A stretch of DNA of 64,000 bases, from the NCBI RefSeq assembly GCF_010731115.1, contig NZ_AP022616.1, positions 1,860,001 to 1,924,000 on the forward strand, read 5' to 3'. This stretch comes from Mycolicibacterium phocaicum. Lineage in GTDB: Bacteria; Actinomycetota; Actinomycetes; Mycobacteriales; Mycobacteriaceae. Within the stretch, counting starts at the first letter, position 1, and every line of letters begins with the position of its first letter. The notes under the pieces are model-generated. The model was not told the DNA's origin. It searched no databases and saw nothing but the letters and a program-made list of their open reading frames with translations. Both the position numbers and the translations under genes were made by a program. Below, piece by piece: positions 1 through 9,277 of this stretch.

Positions 1-37
1 TCGATCTGATTGAGCCTGGTCACCATCGCACGGCGCG

Positions 38-1096
38 TCATCGCGACGGTCCGCTCCCCACGCCGGCGTCCATCGCCAGATACATCGCGAGGGCGGCCGC
101 GCGGTTGGTGGTGCCGAACTTCTCGGCGATGCGCTTGAGATGGGACTTGACGGTGCCCTCGGAGATCTCCAGACAGCGCGCGATGTCGCGATTGGTGGCT
201 CCGGTCGCCACGTAGGACATGACCTCCCGCTCACGCGGGGTCAGCTCGGCCGCGACGACGGGCGCGCTCGTCGGCTGGACATCCGGCTCGCACTCGCCTG
301 CATCCGACACGACAGCGCCACCCGGTGCGGGCCGCGTCATGAGGTGATCCATTGTGGCGCAGAGTTTGTCGACCTCGACGCGCTGCTGCGTAACCTTCTC
401 TGCCAGAACGGCCCGCTCGTACACCACGGCCAGGCATTCGGCGAATGCCTCGAGCAGATCGAACTGATCCATGACCGTGGTGCCGGGGGCTTCGGGGAAA
501 TCGGCGTGCAGCATCCCGATCACCGCGCCGCCGACGGTGATCGGTGCCGCGAGGTAGTCCAGCCGGGCCGACGCGGTCGGGCGGGACACGACGACGCCGT
601 GTCGCCCGCGGATCAGGGCGGCCTCTGCCTCGGCGTCCTCGAACCGGACGGGCACGCCCACCGAGAACCCATGGAAGGACAGCGATGTCGCACCGCGGCC
701 ATGCAGATGCCGCGGCAGCCAATCGTGCTCGCGGACCGTGGAGACCATGACGCGGCTGAATCCGAAGTCCCGGCACAGCAGTGTCATGGCGGCCTTGATG
801 GTCTCCCGCGACGAGGTGCCGCGCAACGAATCGACGGCGTGGCGAATGGCAGTCACGCGCCCGGCACCATGGGCCACCGCGCGACGGCTCAGCTCACGGC
901 GGAGCCGCTGGACGCCGGCCAACACGTCTTCGGTCGCGGTGCCGGCACTGCGCTGGCGTTCGAGGCGGCGGCGGAAGCGGTCGAGTTGCCGGTCCAGCTC
1001 GCGGTAGGCGCCGGGATCGCGAAGATTGCGGCCCAGCGAGTGCAGTCGGTCCGCTCCCGTCGTCGTCGCAGCGTGCCCGGCGATGAGCGTGGCCAT
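38..1096 (-). CDS. GAF-domain LuxR-type transcriptional regulator
   Basis: The 352-residue protein has an N-terminal helical, Arg-rich region, a GAF-like sensor domain at about residues 85-230, a short coiled-coil linker, and a C-terminal LuxR/NarL helix-turn-helix at about 285-345 (LTPREREV, then the ATNRDIA and SEGTVKSHLKRI signatures). The family binds DNA as a dimer, and the GAF domain probably senses a small molecule or a partner protein. There is no receiver domain, so it is not a standard two-component regulator. The ATG at 1096 is the first methionine of the frame. The gene lies at the window edge and is separated by 264 bases from the next gene on the same strand. Its target genes cannot be told from this sequence. 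Confidence 0.85.
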   Translation of the reverse strand: MATLIAGHAATTTGADRLHSLGRNLRDPGAYRELDRQLDRFRRRLERQRSAGTATEDVLAGVQRLRRELSRRAVAHGAGRVTAIRHAVDSLRGTSSRETIKAAMTLLCRDFGFSRVMVSTVREHDWLPRHLHGRGATSLSFHGFSVGVPVRFEDAEAEAALIRGRHGVVVSRPTASARLDYLAAPITVGGAVIGMLHADFPEAPGTTVMDQFDLLEAFAECLAVVYERAVLAEKVTQQRVEVDKLCATMDHLMTRPAPGGAVVSDAGECEPDVQPTSAPVVAAELTPREREVMSYVATGATNRDIARCLEISEGTVKSHLKRIAEKFGTTNRAAALAMYLAMDAGVGSGPSR

Positions 1097-1229
1097 TCAC
1101 TCCCCTGCCTCGAGGTCGAAAACGGGACTGGTGCCAACATGTTCCGCGGTGCGCGCAGACGGGTCGGACCCGCGGCAGCTCTGCCCAGCTGCGACCGATG
1201 CGCGTTCAACAACCGTTTGAAATGTTGCT

Positions 1230-1244
1230 ACGCAGATTCTGCGT
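1230..1244. promoter_or_regulatory. Short perfect palindrome upstream of the GAF/LuxR gene
   Basis: ACGCAGA and TCTGCGT form a perfect 7-bp inverted repeat around one T. It lies 134 bases upstream of the GAF/LuxR regulator start, in the 264-base gap 1097-1360. It could be an operator, but no second copy was seen in the gap. Nothing else in the gap was recognised. Confidence 0.3.
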
Positions 1245-1360
1245 GGACGACAGCTTTCGACCTATGTCCGCAACCGACGAAAAAACCAGCGTCGCCCGCT
1301 CTGCTCTGTCCTGACACGACAAATCTGTGAGTCAGCAAACCGCCGGAGCTACAGACCGGC

Positions 1361-2467
1361 CTACAGATAAGCGGTCTGATTGACCAACCGGACCGCGGAA
1401 CCGCCGTCGCCGAAGAACTCCGCGATGCTCAGCGACGCCAGATCCAGGTGCAGGCGGTACAGGATGCCGGGCCCCGCATCGAGCGCCTGCCGCAGGATCG
1501 TCTTGATCGGCGTGACATGCGAGACCACGAGTACCGTCGTCGCACCGTGCTCGGCGATGATCCGGTTGCGGGCGCGGCGAATCCGGTGCGTCACCGTATC
1601 GAAGCTCTCCCCATCCGGCGGCGCTACGCTGGTGTCCCCCAGCCAGCTGCGGTGCAATTCCGGATCCCGTTCGGCCGCTTCGCGGAAGGTCAGGCCTTCC
1701 CAGGCACCGAAGTCGGTCTCGATCAGGTCGTCGTCGACGGTGACATCGAGGCCCAGCGCACTCGCCGCCGCCTTCGCGGTGTCCAGCGCCCGTTGCAGCG
1801 GCGAGCTGATCACCGCCGAGATGCCGTCGATGCCAGCGATATACGCCGCGGCCGCCGCGGCCTGCTCGCGTCCCAGTTCGGTCAGCGGCGGGTTACCCCG
1901 GCCCGAGTAGCGCCGGTGCACCGACAATTCGGTCTGCCCGTGCCGCAGCAGCAGGAACCGGGTCGGCGCGCCGACGGCACCGGTCCAACCGGGCGCGGAT
2001 GGTTGTGCCGCAGCAGCTTTCGGCTCCGGCTGGGCAGCCGGCACCGACGGCGCCGACACCGACGCCGCCGCAGCATCCATGGCCTCGTTGGCCAACCGGT
2101 CGGCGTGGGAGTTCTGGGCCCGCGGAATCCACGTGTAGCTCACCCGGCCGAACCGCCGGGCGAGCGCCACCGCCTCGCGGTTCAACGGGATCAGGTCCGG
2201 ATGCTTGACCTGCCAGCGGCCCGACATCTGCTCGACCACCAGCTTCGAATCCATCGACACCGCAACGTCATCGGCGTCCAGGGCGGCCGCGGCCTCCAGA
2301 CCGGCGATCAGGCCCCGGTATTCGGCGACGTTGTTGGTCGCCACCCCGATCGAGGCACTGCTCTCCGCGAGCACCTCGGCCCGGTCGGCCGAAAACACCA
2401 CGGCGCCATAGCCTGCGGGTCCCGGGTTGCCGCGCGACCCACCGTCGGCCTCGACCAGAACTCTCAC
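1361..2467 (-). CDS. Bifunctional RNase H type I / CobC-like acid phosphatase
   Basis: The 368-residue protein joins two enzymes. Residues 1-135 are RNase HI with the acidic catalytic set visible: D8 (EADGGSRGNPG), E49 (NNVAEYRG), D73 (MDSKLVVEQMSG) and D123. Residues 168-368 are a histidine phosphatase with the RHG motif at R175-H176-G177; an Ala/Pro-rich linker lies between them. It matches the M. tuberculosis Rv2228c architecture, where RNase H removes RNA from RNA:DNA hybrids and the phosphatase half resembles alpha-ribazole phosphatase of cobalamin synthesis. I chose the GTG at 2467 because it overlaps the upstream stop as GTGA and because the family begins just before the EADGG motif. 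A longer frame to 2521 would run into the upstream gene. Confidence 0.9.
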   Translation of the reverse strand: MRVLVEADGGSRGNPGPAGYGAVVFSADRAEVLAESSASIGVATNNVAEYRGLIAGLEAAAALDADDVAVSMDSKLVVEQMSGRWQVKHPDLIPLNREAVALARRFGRVSYTWIPRAQNSHADRLANEAMDAAAASVSAPSVPAAQPEPKAAAAQPSAPGWTGAVGAPTRFLLLRHGQTELSVHRRYSGRGNPPLTELGREQAAAAAAYIAGIDGISAVISSPLQRALDTAKAAASALGLDVTVDDDLIETDFGAWEGLTFREAAERDPELHRSWLGDTSVAPPDGESFDTVTHRIRRARNRIIAEHGATTVLVVSHVTPIKTILRQALDAGPGILYRLHLDLASLSIAEFFGDGGSAVRLVNQTAYL

Positions 2468-3216
2468 AGACCGGTTTCTCCCGCACGGAAGTCCTTGACC
2501 CGCACCAGGATCGCCCCGCACTCGGGGCAGCGCAGCACGTCGTCGGGGGCGGCCGCCGAAACCCGGGACAGCTCACCACGATCCAGGTCGATGCGGCAGG
2601 CGCCGCAGCGGCTGCCCTGGAGCAGCCCCGCGCCGGGGCCGCCCAGCTTGCGCTGTTTCTCGTACATCTCGGCAAGTTCCGGGGACACCGAGTCCAGCAG
2701 CGCTTTGCGCCGGTCGGCCGCCACCTTGCGGGACTCGTCGATGGACACCAGCGCCTGGTCGCGCTCGACCTGCGCTGAGGTCAGATCCCCCTGCAGCGCG
2801 TCGATCAGGGCCAGTTCCTCGTTCCGCTCACCCTGCAGCTCTTCCCGACGCTCCATGATCTCCAGCTGCTGCTCCTCGAGAGCGGCCTGCCGGCGCTGCA
2901 GCGTCTCGAGCTCGTGCTGCAGTTCGGCCACCTGCTTGGCGCCGACCGAACCACTGTCCATCAGCTTCTGGTCACGGGCCTCACGCTGACGCACGGCGTC
3001 GATCTCGGACTCGAACTTGGCGATCTGCGCGTCCAAATCCTCGACGGCGATGCTCAGCGCCGCCAACCGATCGTTGGCCTCGCGGTGCTCTGCCTGCACG
3101 GCGTCGAAGCGCTGCTGCTCGACCAGGTGCGTCGACCGGTGCGTCAGGCGGGTCAGCGCGGCGTCCACTTCGGCCACCTCGAGCAACAAACGTTGTTGCG
3201 ACACTTCAGCTTTCAT
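2464..3216 (-). CDS. Coiled-coil C4 zinc-ribbon protein (Rv2229c-like)
   Basis: The 250-residue protein is mostly a long charged coiled coil (about residues 5-190, rich in Glu, Gln, Arg and Leu heptads). It ends in a zinc ribbon made of two CxxC pairs (CGAC, then CPEC about 25 residues later). The family is conserved in actinobacteria next to NIF3 and RNase H genes and is thought to bind nucleic acid or act as a scaffold; its biochemical role is not established. The ATG at 3216 has GAGAG eight bases upstream, better placed than the GTG at 3222. Its stop overlaps the RNase H start by four bases, and the NIF3 gene ends 11 bases upstream, so the genes probably form an operon running from cobC. 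Confidence 0.85.
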   Translation of the reverse strand: MKAEVSQQRLLLEVAEVDAALTRLTHRSTHLVEQQRFDAVQAEHREANDRLAALSIAVEDLDAQIAKFESEIDAVRQREARDQKLMDSGSVGAKQVAELQHELETLQRRQAALEEQQLEIMERREELQGERNEELALIDALQGDLTSAQVERDQALVSIDESRKVAADRRKALLDSVSPELAEMYEKQRKLGGPGAGLLQGSRCGACRIDLDRGELSRVSAAAPDDVLRCPECGAILVRVKDFRAGETGL

Positions 3217-3227
3217 CTTCACGTCTC

Positions 3228-4352
3228 TCAGCAGGTTATCTCGACGTTCCAGGGGTCGGTACGGATCTGGCTGACCCGCACCGGCAACGCATCACCGAAT
3301 TGTGCACGCACGACCCCGGCGGCCTGCTCGCACCACGGAAATTCACTCGCCCAATGCGCTACATCGACCAGCGCCACGTCCGATGCGCGGCGGTGCTCGT
3401 CGGCGGGATGATGGCGCAGATCGGACGTCACGTAGACATCGACGCCCGACCGCGTCACCGCCCCCAGCAGCGAGTCGCCGGCGCCCCCGCAGACCGCGAC
3501 GCGTGACACCAGGGCGTCCGGATCGCCCGCTGCCCGTACCCCCCACGATGTGGTGGGCAGACCGCGCGCGACGCGGGACGCGAAGGCCGACAACGGTTCC
3601 GGCTCCGGCAATGAGCAGATGCGCCCGATTCCGACGTCCGACGGCAGCGGCGCCAGCGTGAGCACGTCGAACGCCGGTTCCTCATAGGGGTGCGCCGCGC
3701 GCATCGCCGTCAGCACCGCCCGCCGCAGCCGGGACGGCGCGATCACCTCGACGCGGTCCTCGGCGACCTGCTCGATGGCGCCGACCATGCCGATGGTCGG
3801 TGTCGCGCCCTCGTGCGGCAGGAACTGGCCTACGCCCATGGTCGCCCAGCTGCAGTGCGAGTAGTCGCCGATCTGGCCGCCACCGGCGGCGAACATCGCG
3901 TCCCGCACCGCGTCGGCGTTCACGTGCGGCACGAACACGACCCATTTGTCCAGGTCAGCGCGCGCCTCGGCGGGGTCGAGCACACCCTCGACCTGCAGGC
4001 CCAGTGCCTCGGCGAGGGCGTCCGACACCCCGGGCGCGGCCGCGTCGGCATTGGTGTGCGCGCTGAACAGCGCCGCGCCGCGGCGGATCAGCGAGTGGAT
4101 CAGGGCGCCCTTGCCGGTGTCGGCGGCCACGGTGTCGACGCCGCGCAGCAGCAGCGGATGGTGCGCCAGCAGCAGTCCGCCCTCGGGCACCGACGCGGCG
4201 ACGGCCGCGGTGGCGTCGACCGCGACGGTCACCGACTCCACGGCCTCGGACGGGTCACCGCACACCAGGCCCACCGAGTCCCAGCTGTGCGCGAGCGCCG
4301 GCGGGTAGGCGCGGTCCAGCGCGGCGATGACGTCACGCAACGGCACACTCAC
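3228..4352 (-). CDS. NIF3/DUF34 family metal-binding protein
   Basis: The 374-residue protein is a NIF3-like (GTP cyclohydrolase I type 2-like) protein of the long form with a central PII-like insert (around [20 protein letters not shown]). The metal site is visible as HH in [12 protein letters not shown] in SAHTNAD, and the C-terminal [10 protein letters not shown] helix. The family binds two metal ions, but its reaction in bacteria is unsettled. I chose the GTG at 4352 because it forms a GTGA overlap with the cobC stop and begins VSVPLRDV as in the family. The open frame extends to 4646 only as a shadow inside cobC. It is orthologous in position to Rv2230c. Confidence 0.88.
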   Translation of the reverse strand: MSVPLRDVIAALDRAYPPALAHSWDSVGLVCGDPSEAVESVTVAVDATAAVAASVPEGGLLLAHHPLLLRGVDTVAADTGKGALIHSLIRRGAALFSAHTNADAAAPGVSDALAEALGLQVEGVLDPAEARADLDKWVVFVPHVNADAVRDAMFAAGGGQIGDYSHCSWATMGVGQFLPHEGATPTIGMVGAIEQVAEDRVEVIAPSRLRRAVLTAMRAAHPYEEPAFDVLTLAPLPSDVGIGRICSLPEPEPLSAFASRVARGLPTTSWGVRAAGDPDALVSRVAVCGGAGDSLLGAVTRSGVDVYVTSDLRHHPADEHRRASDVALVDVAHWASEFPWCEQAAGVVRAQFGDALPVRVSQIRTDPWNVEITC

Positions 4353-5359
4353 CAGGGGACCTCCTGTAGGGCTTCGGCGAGGACCGGCCATTCCGGGCGG
4401 ACCGCCGCACGCAGGTAGCCGTCGGGCAGCCCGAAGAACGTGTCGCAGCGGCGCACCGCAATTCCCTTCTCCGCCAAGTACTTCCGGGCCAGCTCTGCAT
4501 CCGGTACCGAAAACAGCACGAAAGGGGCCGCGCCGGCGGCGACGGGGAATCCGGCCGCCGTCAGGCCCGCCGCCATCTCGGCCCGCAGCTGCGCCAACCG
4601 GCGCGCCCCCGCGTCGGCCTCGGCCACCGCCTCGGCGGAGCAGCACGCCGTCAACGCCTCCAACTGCAGCGTGCCCAGCGGCCAGTGCGGCCGCTGCGCC
4701 GTCAGCCGTGCCAGCACCTCGGGCGCGCCCAGCGCGTAGCCGACCCGCAGCCCGGCCAGCGACCAGGTCTTGGTCAGGCTGCGCAGCACCACGACATCGG
4801 GCAGCGACCGGCCGGCCAGCGACTCCGGTTCACCGGAGACCGCGTCGGCAAAAGCCTCGTCGACGACGACGAGGCGCCCGGGCGCGCACAGCGCCAGAAT
4901 CTCGTCGCGGCGGTGCAGGACGCCGGTCGGATTGGTGGGATTGCCCACAACCACGAGATCGGCGTCAGCCGGCACCGCGGCGCCGGACAGCCCGAACGGC
5001 GCGTCCAGCACCACGTGCGCGACGGGCACGCCGGCGGTGTCGAACACGGCTTGGGGCTCGGTGAACGACGGCGCGATGAGCCCCGCCAGGCGCGGCCGCA
5101 GCTGCGGAAGCAGCGCGAAACCCTCGGCGCCACCCGCCAGCAGGGCCACTTCCTGCAGGTCACGGCCGTGCCGGGCGGCGACGGCGGCACGGGCCGCGGC
5201 CACGTCGGCGGCGGTCGGGTAGCTACCCAGATCGGCCAGCCGGGCCGCGAGCCGGTCAGCCAGCCACTGCGGCGGGCCGGAACCGCGGACGTTCACCGCG
5301 AAGTCGAGCATGCCGGGCGCGACAGCCTGATCGCCGTGATAGCGCGCCCCGGATTCCAC
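4349..5359 (-). CDS. cobC: CobC-like PLP aminotransferase / threonine-phosphate decarboxylase
   Basis: The 336-residue fold-type I PLP enzyme resembles histidinol-phosphate aminotransferases. Visible are the NPTNPTG motif (N140-G146), the PLP-pyridine aspartate in VVVDEAFAD (D167), and the Schiff-base lysine K197 in [10 protein letters not shown]. In cobalamin pathways CobC/CobD-type enzymes make the aminopropanol phosphate arm; the M. tuberculosis neighbour Rv2231c is annotated cobC. The nearby cobD and the phosphatase half of the RNase H gene support a cobalamin link, although an amino-acid transaminase role cannot be excluded. The gene starts with GTG at 5359 and is first in a coupled string cobC, NIF3, zinc ribbon, RNase H. 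It is divergent from ptkA across a 148-base region holding a long inverted repeat. Confidence 0.8.
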   Translation of the reverse strand: MESGARYHGDQAVAPGMLDFAVNVRGSGPPQWLADRLAARLADLGSYPTAADVAAARAAVAARHGRDLQEVALLAGGAEGFALLPQLRPRLAGLIAPSFTEPQAVFDTAGVPVAHVVLDAPFGLSGAAVPADADLVVVGNPTNPTGVLHRRDEILALCAPGRLVVVDEAFADAVSGEPESLAGRSLPDVVVLRSLTKTWSLAGLRVGYALGAPEVLARLTAQRPHWPLGTLQLEALTACCSAEAVAEADAGARRLAQLRAEMAAGLTAAGFPVAAGAAPFVLFSVPDAELARKYLAEKGIAVRRCDTFFGLPDGYLRAAVRPEWPVLAEALQEVPW

Positions 5360-5390
5360 ACGTAGACCCTAGATCAGAGCTGCCAGAAGC

Positions 5391-5448
5391 CGAGAAGGAC
5401 CAATTGGTCGCTCGTCGCACCCTCAAAGCAGCCATTTGGTCCTTCTCG
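5391..5448. repeat. 13-bp perfect inverted repeat between cobC and ptkA
   Basis: CGAGAAGGACCAA (5391-5403) and TTGGTCCTTCTCG (5436-5448) are exact reverse complements separated by 32 bases. The element sits between two divergent genes, where a transcription terminator is not expected. It may be a protein-binding site or a paired structure in the ptkA leader; this is inference from position only. Confidence 0.6.
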
Positions 5449-5507
5449 AACCGGAACTCGTCCGGTGCGCGGCGCAGGCGGTCAGATACATCAGGGACAA
5501 TGACACC

Positions 5508-6134
5508 GTGACCCCGCAGTTGGTGCTATTCGACCTCGACGGGACGCTGACCGACTCCGCCGAGGGCATCGTCGCCAGCTTCCGTCACGCGCTCGACGCT
5601 GTCGGCGCTGACGTACCCGACGGTGACCTCGCCGAACGCATCGTCGGCCCGCCGATGCACGTGACGCTGGGCTCACTGGGCCTCGGTGAGAAGGCTGCCG
5701 ACGCCATCGCCGCCTACCGCGCCGACTACACGTCCCGCGGCTGGTCGATGAACCGCATGTTCGACGGTATCGAGGACCTGCGGGCGGCCGGGGTACGGCT
5801 GGCCGTCGCGACGTCGAAGGCCGAGCCGACTGCCCGGCGCATCGTCGAGCACTTCGGCATCGACGAGCACTTCGAGGTGATCGCCGGTGCCAGCGTCGAC
5901 GGCACCCGGTCGGCGAAGGCCGACGTCGTCGCTCATGCGCTCGCCCAGCTGACCCCGGTGCCCGAGCAGGTGCTGATGATCGGCGACCGGTCGCACGACG
6001 TCCATGGCGCCGCGCACCATGGCATCGACACCGTCGTCGTCGACTGGGGTTACGGCGCAGCCGATTTCACCGACGATTCGACGGTCCGGCGGGTCGCCAC
6101 CGTCGACGAGCTACGGGAGGTGCTGGGTGTCTGA
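5508..6134 (+). CDS. ptkA: HAD-superfamily hydrolase, PtkA-like protein tyrosine kinase homologue
   Basis: The 208-residue HAD protein has motif I FDLDGTLTDS (D9 and D11), the TSK lysine motif, and motif IV GDRSHDV. In M. tuberculosis the gene next to ptpA (Rv2232) encodes PtkA, a HAD-fold protein reported to act as a protein tyrosine kinase on PtpA. The GTG at 5508 has AGGGA ten bases upstream and begins VTPQLVLFDLDG. A frame open to 5436 would add 24 residues. Either way the long disordered N-terminal extension I recall for the tuberculosis protein is absent. The WGYG tyrosine region near the C-terminus is kept. The gene overlaps ptpA by eight bases. A phosphoglycolate-phosphatase-like activity is the alternative. 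Confidence 0.8.
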   Translation: MTPQLVLFDLDGTLTDSAEGIVASFRHALDAVGADVPDGDLAERIVGPPMHVTLGSLGLGEKAADAIAAYRADYTSRGWSMNRMFDGIEDLRAAGVRLAVATSKAEPTARRIVEHFGIDEHFEVIAGASVDGTRSAKADVVAHALAQLTPVPEQVLMIGDRSHDVHGAAHHGIDTVVVDWGYGAADFTDDSTVRRVATVDELREVLGV

Positions 6135-6615
6135 CCGCGTGCACGTGACGTTCATCTGTTCCGGCAACATCTGCCGATCGCCGATGGCCGAGAAGATGTT
6201 CGCCCACCAGATCGACGAGCGTGGGCTGGCCGGCCTGGTCCGGGTGACCAGCGCCGGCACCGGCGGCTGGCATGCGGGTGATCCCGCCGACAGCCGCGCC
6301 GAGCGGGTGCTGCGCGCGCACGGCTACCCCACCGCGCACGCCGCCGCGGCCATCGACGCCGACCATCTCGCCGCCGACATGATCGTTCCCATGGGCCGCA
6401 ACCACACCCGCATCCTGAGCGACCTGGGCGCCGATCCCGACCGGGTGCGGATGATGCGCTCGTTCGACCCCCGTTCGGGCGCGCACGCGCTCGACGTCGA
6501 GGACCCGTACTACGGCGGCATCGACGATTTCGAGGAGACCTTCGCGGTGATCGAGGCGTCGCTGCCGGGCCTGCACGACTGGGTCGACAAGCAACTGGCG
6601 GACCGAGGCGACTGA
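6127..6615 (+). CDS. ptpA: Low-molecular-weight protein tyrosine phosphatase PtpA
   Basis: The 162-residue enzyme has the LMW-PTP signature C11-SGNIC-R17-S and the general acid D126 in DVEDPYYGG, at the same spacing as the M. tuberculosis enzyme. It hydrolyses phosphotyrosine. In pathogenic mycobacteria PtpA is secreted into macrophages, but no signal peptide is visible and the role in a saprophyte is unclear. The GTG at 6127 was chosen because it gives the family start SDRVHVTFIC and overlaps the end of ptkA, which couples kinase-like and phosphatase genes. The stop at 6613-6615 shares a base with the SURF1 ATG. Confidence 0.93.
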   Translation: MSDRVHVTFICSGNICRSPMAEKMFAHQIDERGLAGLVRVTSAGTGGWHAGDPADSRAERVLRAHGYPTAHAAAAIDADHLAADMIVPMGRNHTRILSDLGADPDRVRMMRSFDPRSGAHALDVEDPYYGGIDDFEETFAVIEASLPGLHDWVDKQLADRGD

Positions 6616-7478
6616 TGCGCCGGCTCGGGTTCCTCTTCCGGCCGCAGTGGCTGGCCCTGTTCGTCGTGGTGATCGCGTTCGCCTACCTGTGCTTCACGGT
6701 GCTCGCGCCGTGGCAGCTGGGCAAGAACACCCGCACCTCCCGCGAGAACAACCAGATCGCGTCGTCGCTGAACACCGAACCCGCGCCCCTGACTTCGGTC
6801 CTGCCGCACCAGGATTCGTCGGCCCCGGATGCGCAGTGGCGGCGGCTGACGGCGACGGGCCACTACCGCCCCGAGGCGCAGGTGCTGGTCCGGCTGCGGA
6901 CCGATGACGGCGACCCCTCCTACGAGGTGCTCACCCCGTTCGCGGTCGACGGCGGCCCGACGGTGCTGGTCAACCGCGGCTACGTGAAGCAGGGCGACGG
7001 TCCGGGCGTGCCACCCTTCGCCGCGCCGCCGCCGGGGACGGTCACGATCACCGGGCGGCTGCGGGATGCCGAGCCGATCATGTCGGGCAAGGAACCGTTC
7101 AAGCAGGACGGCATCCAGCAGGTGTACTCGATCAGCCCGACCCAGATTTCGCAGCTGACCGGCGTGCCACTGACGGCGGAGTACCTACAGCTCGTCGATG
7201 GCCAGCCGGGTGGTCTCGGGGTCATCGCGCTCCCGCACCTGGATGCCGGCCCGTTCCTGTCGTACGGCATCCAGTGGATCGCGTTCGGCATCGTCGCGCC
7301 CATCGGGCTGGGCTACTTCGTGATGGCCGAAATCCGGCAGCGCCGCCTGGAGAAGGCCCAATCCGGCTCGGGCACCGACACTTCCGGTGGGCCCGACCCC
7401 GAGGAACCGGCCACGCCACTCACCGCCGAGGAGAAGACCGAGCAGAAGCTCGCCGACCGCTACGGCCGGCGCCGCTGA
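6615..7478 (+). CDS. SURF1-family cytochrome oxidase assembly protein
   Basis: The 287-residue membrane protein has the SURF1 layout: an N-terminal membrane helix (about 12-31, ending PWQLGKN), a large periplasmic domain, and a C-terminal helix (about 213-236) followed by a charged cytosolic tail. SURF1 proteins help insert heme a into cytochrome c oxidase. The ATG at 6615 overlaps the ptpA stop (TGATG), so it is cotranscribed with ptkA and ptpA. Its last 59 bases overlap the convergent cobD gene, so the C-terminal tail, rich in Glu and Lys, is encoded by DNA read on both strands. Confidence 0.9.
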   Translation: MRRLGFLFRPQWLALFVVVIAFAYLCFTVLAPWQLGKNTRTSRENNQIASSLNTEPAPLTSVLPHQDSSAPDAQWRRLTATGHYRPEAQVLVRLRTDDGDPSYEVLTPFAVDGGPTVLVNRGYVKQGDGPGVPPFAAPPPGTVTITGRLRDAEPIMSGKEPFKQDGIQQVYSISPTQISQLTGVPLTAEYLQLVDGQPGGLGVIALPHLDAGPFLSYGIQWIAFGIVAPIGLGYFVMAEIRQRRLEKAQSGSGTDTSGGPDPEEPATPLTAEEKTEQKLADRYGRRR

Positions 7479-8385
7479 GCCCGACGGCCACCACCGTCGC
7501 CAGCGCCTGCACCCGGCGGGTCAGTCCCACCGCGCGACGCAGATCGGCGGGCACCGGCGCGGGCCCGGTGCCCAGGGTCGGCCGCATCTCCAGCCGGTGC
7601 GCGTACTGCGTCGCTCCCCCGAGCCGCACGCCCAGCGCCCCGGCGAAGGACGCTTCGGCCACACCGGCGTTGGGGCTCGGGTGCTTGTGCGCGTCGGCGC
7701 GCCACGCCCGCCACGCCGCGGCGGGCCGTCGCGACGCCGCCATGACGCACAGCCCGGTCACGCGGGCCGGCAGATAGTTGAGGACATCGTCGAATCGGGC
7801 TGCCGCCCAACCGAACCGGGTGTAACGCGGGTTGAGGTGACCGATCATGGCGTCCAGGGTGTTGGCACCGCGGTACACCAGCAGGCCCGGCACCCCGGCG
7901 ACGGCGCCCCACAGGATCGGTGCCACCTGGGCGTCGGAGGTGTTCTCCGCGACCGATTCGAGCGCGGCCCGGGCCAGCCCGTCGGCATCCAGCGCCGACG
8001 GATCACGCCCGCACAGGGACGGCAGCAGCTCGCGAGCCGCAGCCACATCGTCGCGCTCGAGCCGCGCCGCCATGTCGGCACCGGTCCGGGCCAGCGACGT
8101 CCCGCCGAGCACGGTGTAGGTCGCCGCGGCGGTCACGAGCGTCTTCGCCACCGGACCCCGCGCGACACGTTCCAGCCCGATGCCCAGCGCGCCCAGCCCG
8201 AGCAGCAACGCCGCGGTGTGGCCGGCCCCCGCCGGCCGGTTGTCGCGGTACGTACGCCGTTCCAGCGCGGCGGCCGCCGTGCCGAACAGCGCTACCGGAT
8301 GGCCGCGGCGTGGGTCGGCCCAGCACACATCGGCCAGGTAGCCGAGCGCCAGACCGGCCGCCCGCGGGGCGCTTCTGTCAAACAC
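7420..8385 (-). CDS. cobD: Adenosylcobinamide-phosphate synthase CobD
   Basis: The 321-residue protein shows the CobD/CbiB pattern: LGYLAD followed by the [12 protein letters not shown] motif near the N-terminus, [17 protein letters not shown] and [12 protein letters not shown] motifs, and [23 protein letters not shown] near the C-terminus. It attaches the aminopropanol arm to adenosylcobyric acid in cobalamin synthesis and is a membrane protein. I chose the GTG at 8385, which gives a length close to the family norm (about 310-320); the frame runs on to 9387 only as a shadow of the divergent gene. The 3' end overlaps the SURF1 gene by 59 bases. Confidence 0.9.
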   Translation of the reverse strand: MFDRSAPRAAGLALGYLADVCWADPRRGHPVALFGTAAAALERRTYRDNRPAGAGHTAALLLGLGALGIGLERVARGPVAKTLVTAAATYTVLGGTSLARTGADMAARLERDDVAAARELLPSLCGRDPSALDADGLARAALESVAENTSDAQVAPILWGAVAGVPGLLVYRGANTLDAMIGHLNPRYTRFGWAAARFDDVLNYLPARVTGLCVMAASRRPAAAWRAWRADAHKHPSPNAGVAEASFAGALGVRLGGATQYAHRLEMRPTLGTGPAPVPADLRRAVGLTRRVQALATVVAVGLSGAGRSGRRASARSSPRR

Positions 8386-8421
8386 GCCGGGCAGCGTCTC
8401 ACAGGTGTCTACTCTCCCATC

Positions 8422-9249
8422 ATGCGGCTGGGTCCACCTCGGCATCCGAAGCGGGTTGTCGACCTCATCAACCCCGCGGCGGCGCTGGCGCCCGCGGCCA
8501 ACGTGATCATGCAACTGGCCCTGCCCGGGGTGGGTTACGGCGTGCTGGAGAGCCCCGTCGACAGCGGCAACGTCTATAAGCACCCGTTCAAACGCGCCCG
8601 CACCACCGGCACCTACCTCGCGGCCGCGGTGTACGGCACCGACGACGACCGTGCCCTGATCCGCCGCGAAGTGGACCGGGTGCACGCGCTGGTGCGGTCG
8701 ACGGCGTCGAGCCCGGTGAAATACACCGCGTTCGACCCGAAGCTGCAGCTGTGGGTGGCGTCGTGTCTGTACCGCTACTACGTCGATCAGCACGAGTTCC
8801 TGTACGGCCCGCTCAGCCCCGCGGCCGCGGACGCCATCTATCAGGACGCCCGCACCCTCGGCACCACGCTGCAGGTGCGCGAGGGAATGTGGCCGGCCGA
8901 CCGCGTCGCCTTCGACGAGTACTGGAAACGCACGCTCGACGAGCTGCAGATCGACGAGCCCGTCCGCCAACACCTGCACGGCGTGGCGGCGCTGGCGTTC
9001 CTGCCCACCCCGCTGCGGCAGCTGGCCGGTCCGTTCAACCTGTTCGCGACGACGGGCTTCCTGCCCACCGAGTTCCGCACCCACATGAAACTGGCGTGGA
9101 CACCCACCCAGCAGCGCTGGTTCGACCGGCTGCTGACGGCGCTGCGGCTGGCCGACCGGGTGATCCCGCGCGACGTGTGGCTGCTGGGCTACCAGCTGTA
9201 CCTGTGGGACATGCGGTCCCGCGCCCGGCGCGGAAAAGCAGTGGTATGA
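8422..9249 (+). CDS. MpaB-like oxygenase family protein (DUF2236; Rv2237-like)
   Basis: The 275-residue protein has features of the DUF2236/MpaB-like family: the [20 protein letters not shown] segment, a following His-containing helix (VDRVHALV), and [17 protein letters not shown]. Some members of this family are heme b-dependent oxygenases, such as latex-clearing protein. The substrate here is unknown. The ATG at 8422 follows shortly after the divergent cobD start (36 bases between starts), so both promoters must overlap. It corresponds by position to M. tuberculosis Rv2237, and it is the last backbone gene before the first accessory insert. Confidence 0.75.
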   Translation: MRLGPPRHPKRVVDLINPAAALAPAANVIMQLALPGVGYGVLESPVDSGNVYKHPFKRARTTGTYLAAAVYGTDDDRALIRREVDRVHALVRSTASSPVKYTAFDPKLQLWVASCLYRYYVDQHEFLYGPLSPAAADAIYQDARTLGTTLQVREGMWPADRVAFDEYWKRTLDELQIDEPVRQHLHGVAALAFLPTPLRQLAGPFNLFATTGFLPTEFRTHMKLAWTPTQQRWFDRLLTALRLADRVIPRDVWLLGYQLYLWDMRSRARRGKAVV

Positions 9250-9277
9250 AACAACATTCACGATCAGGAGGCATCCC

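Noticed and set aside
140..2989. Long plus-strand open frames opposite the GAF regulator and RNase H/zinc-ribbon genes
   Set aside because: Composition is typical of antisense frames in high-GC DNA and no known domain is visible; the minus-strand genes are well supported.
5360..5507. Cobalamin riboswitch upstream of cobC
   Set aside because: No B12-box-like sequence was recognised; the inverted repeat there does not resemble it.
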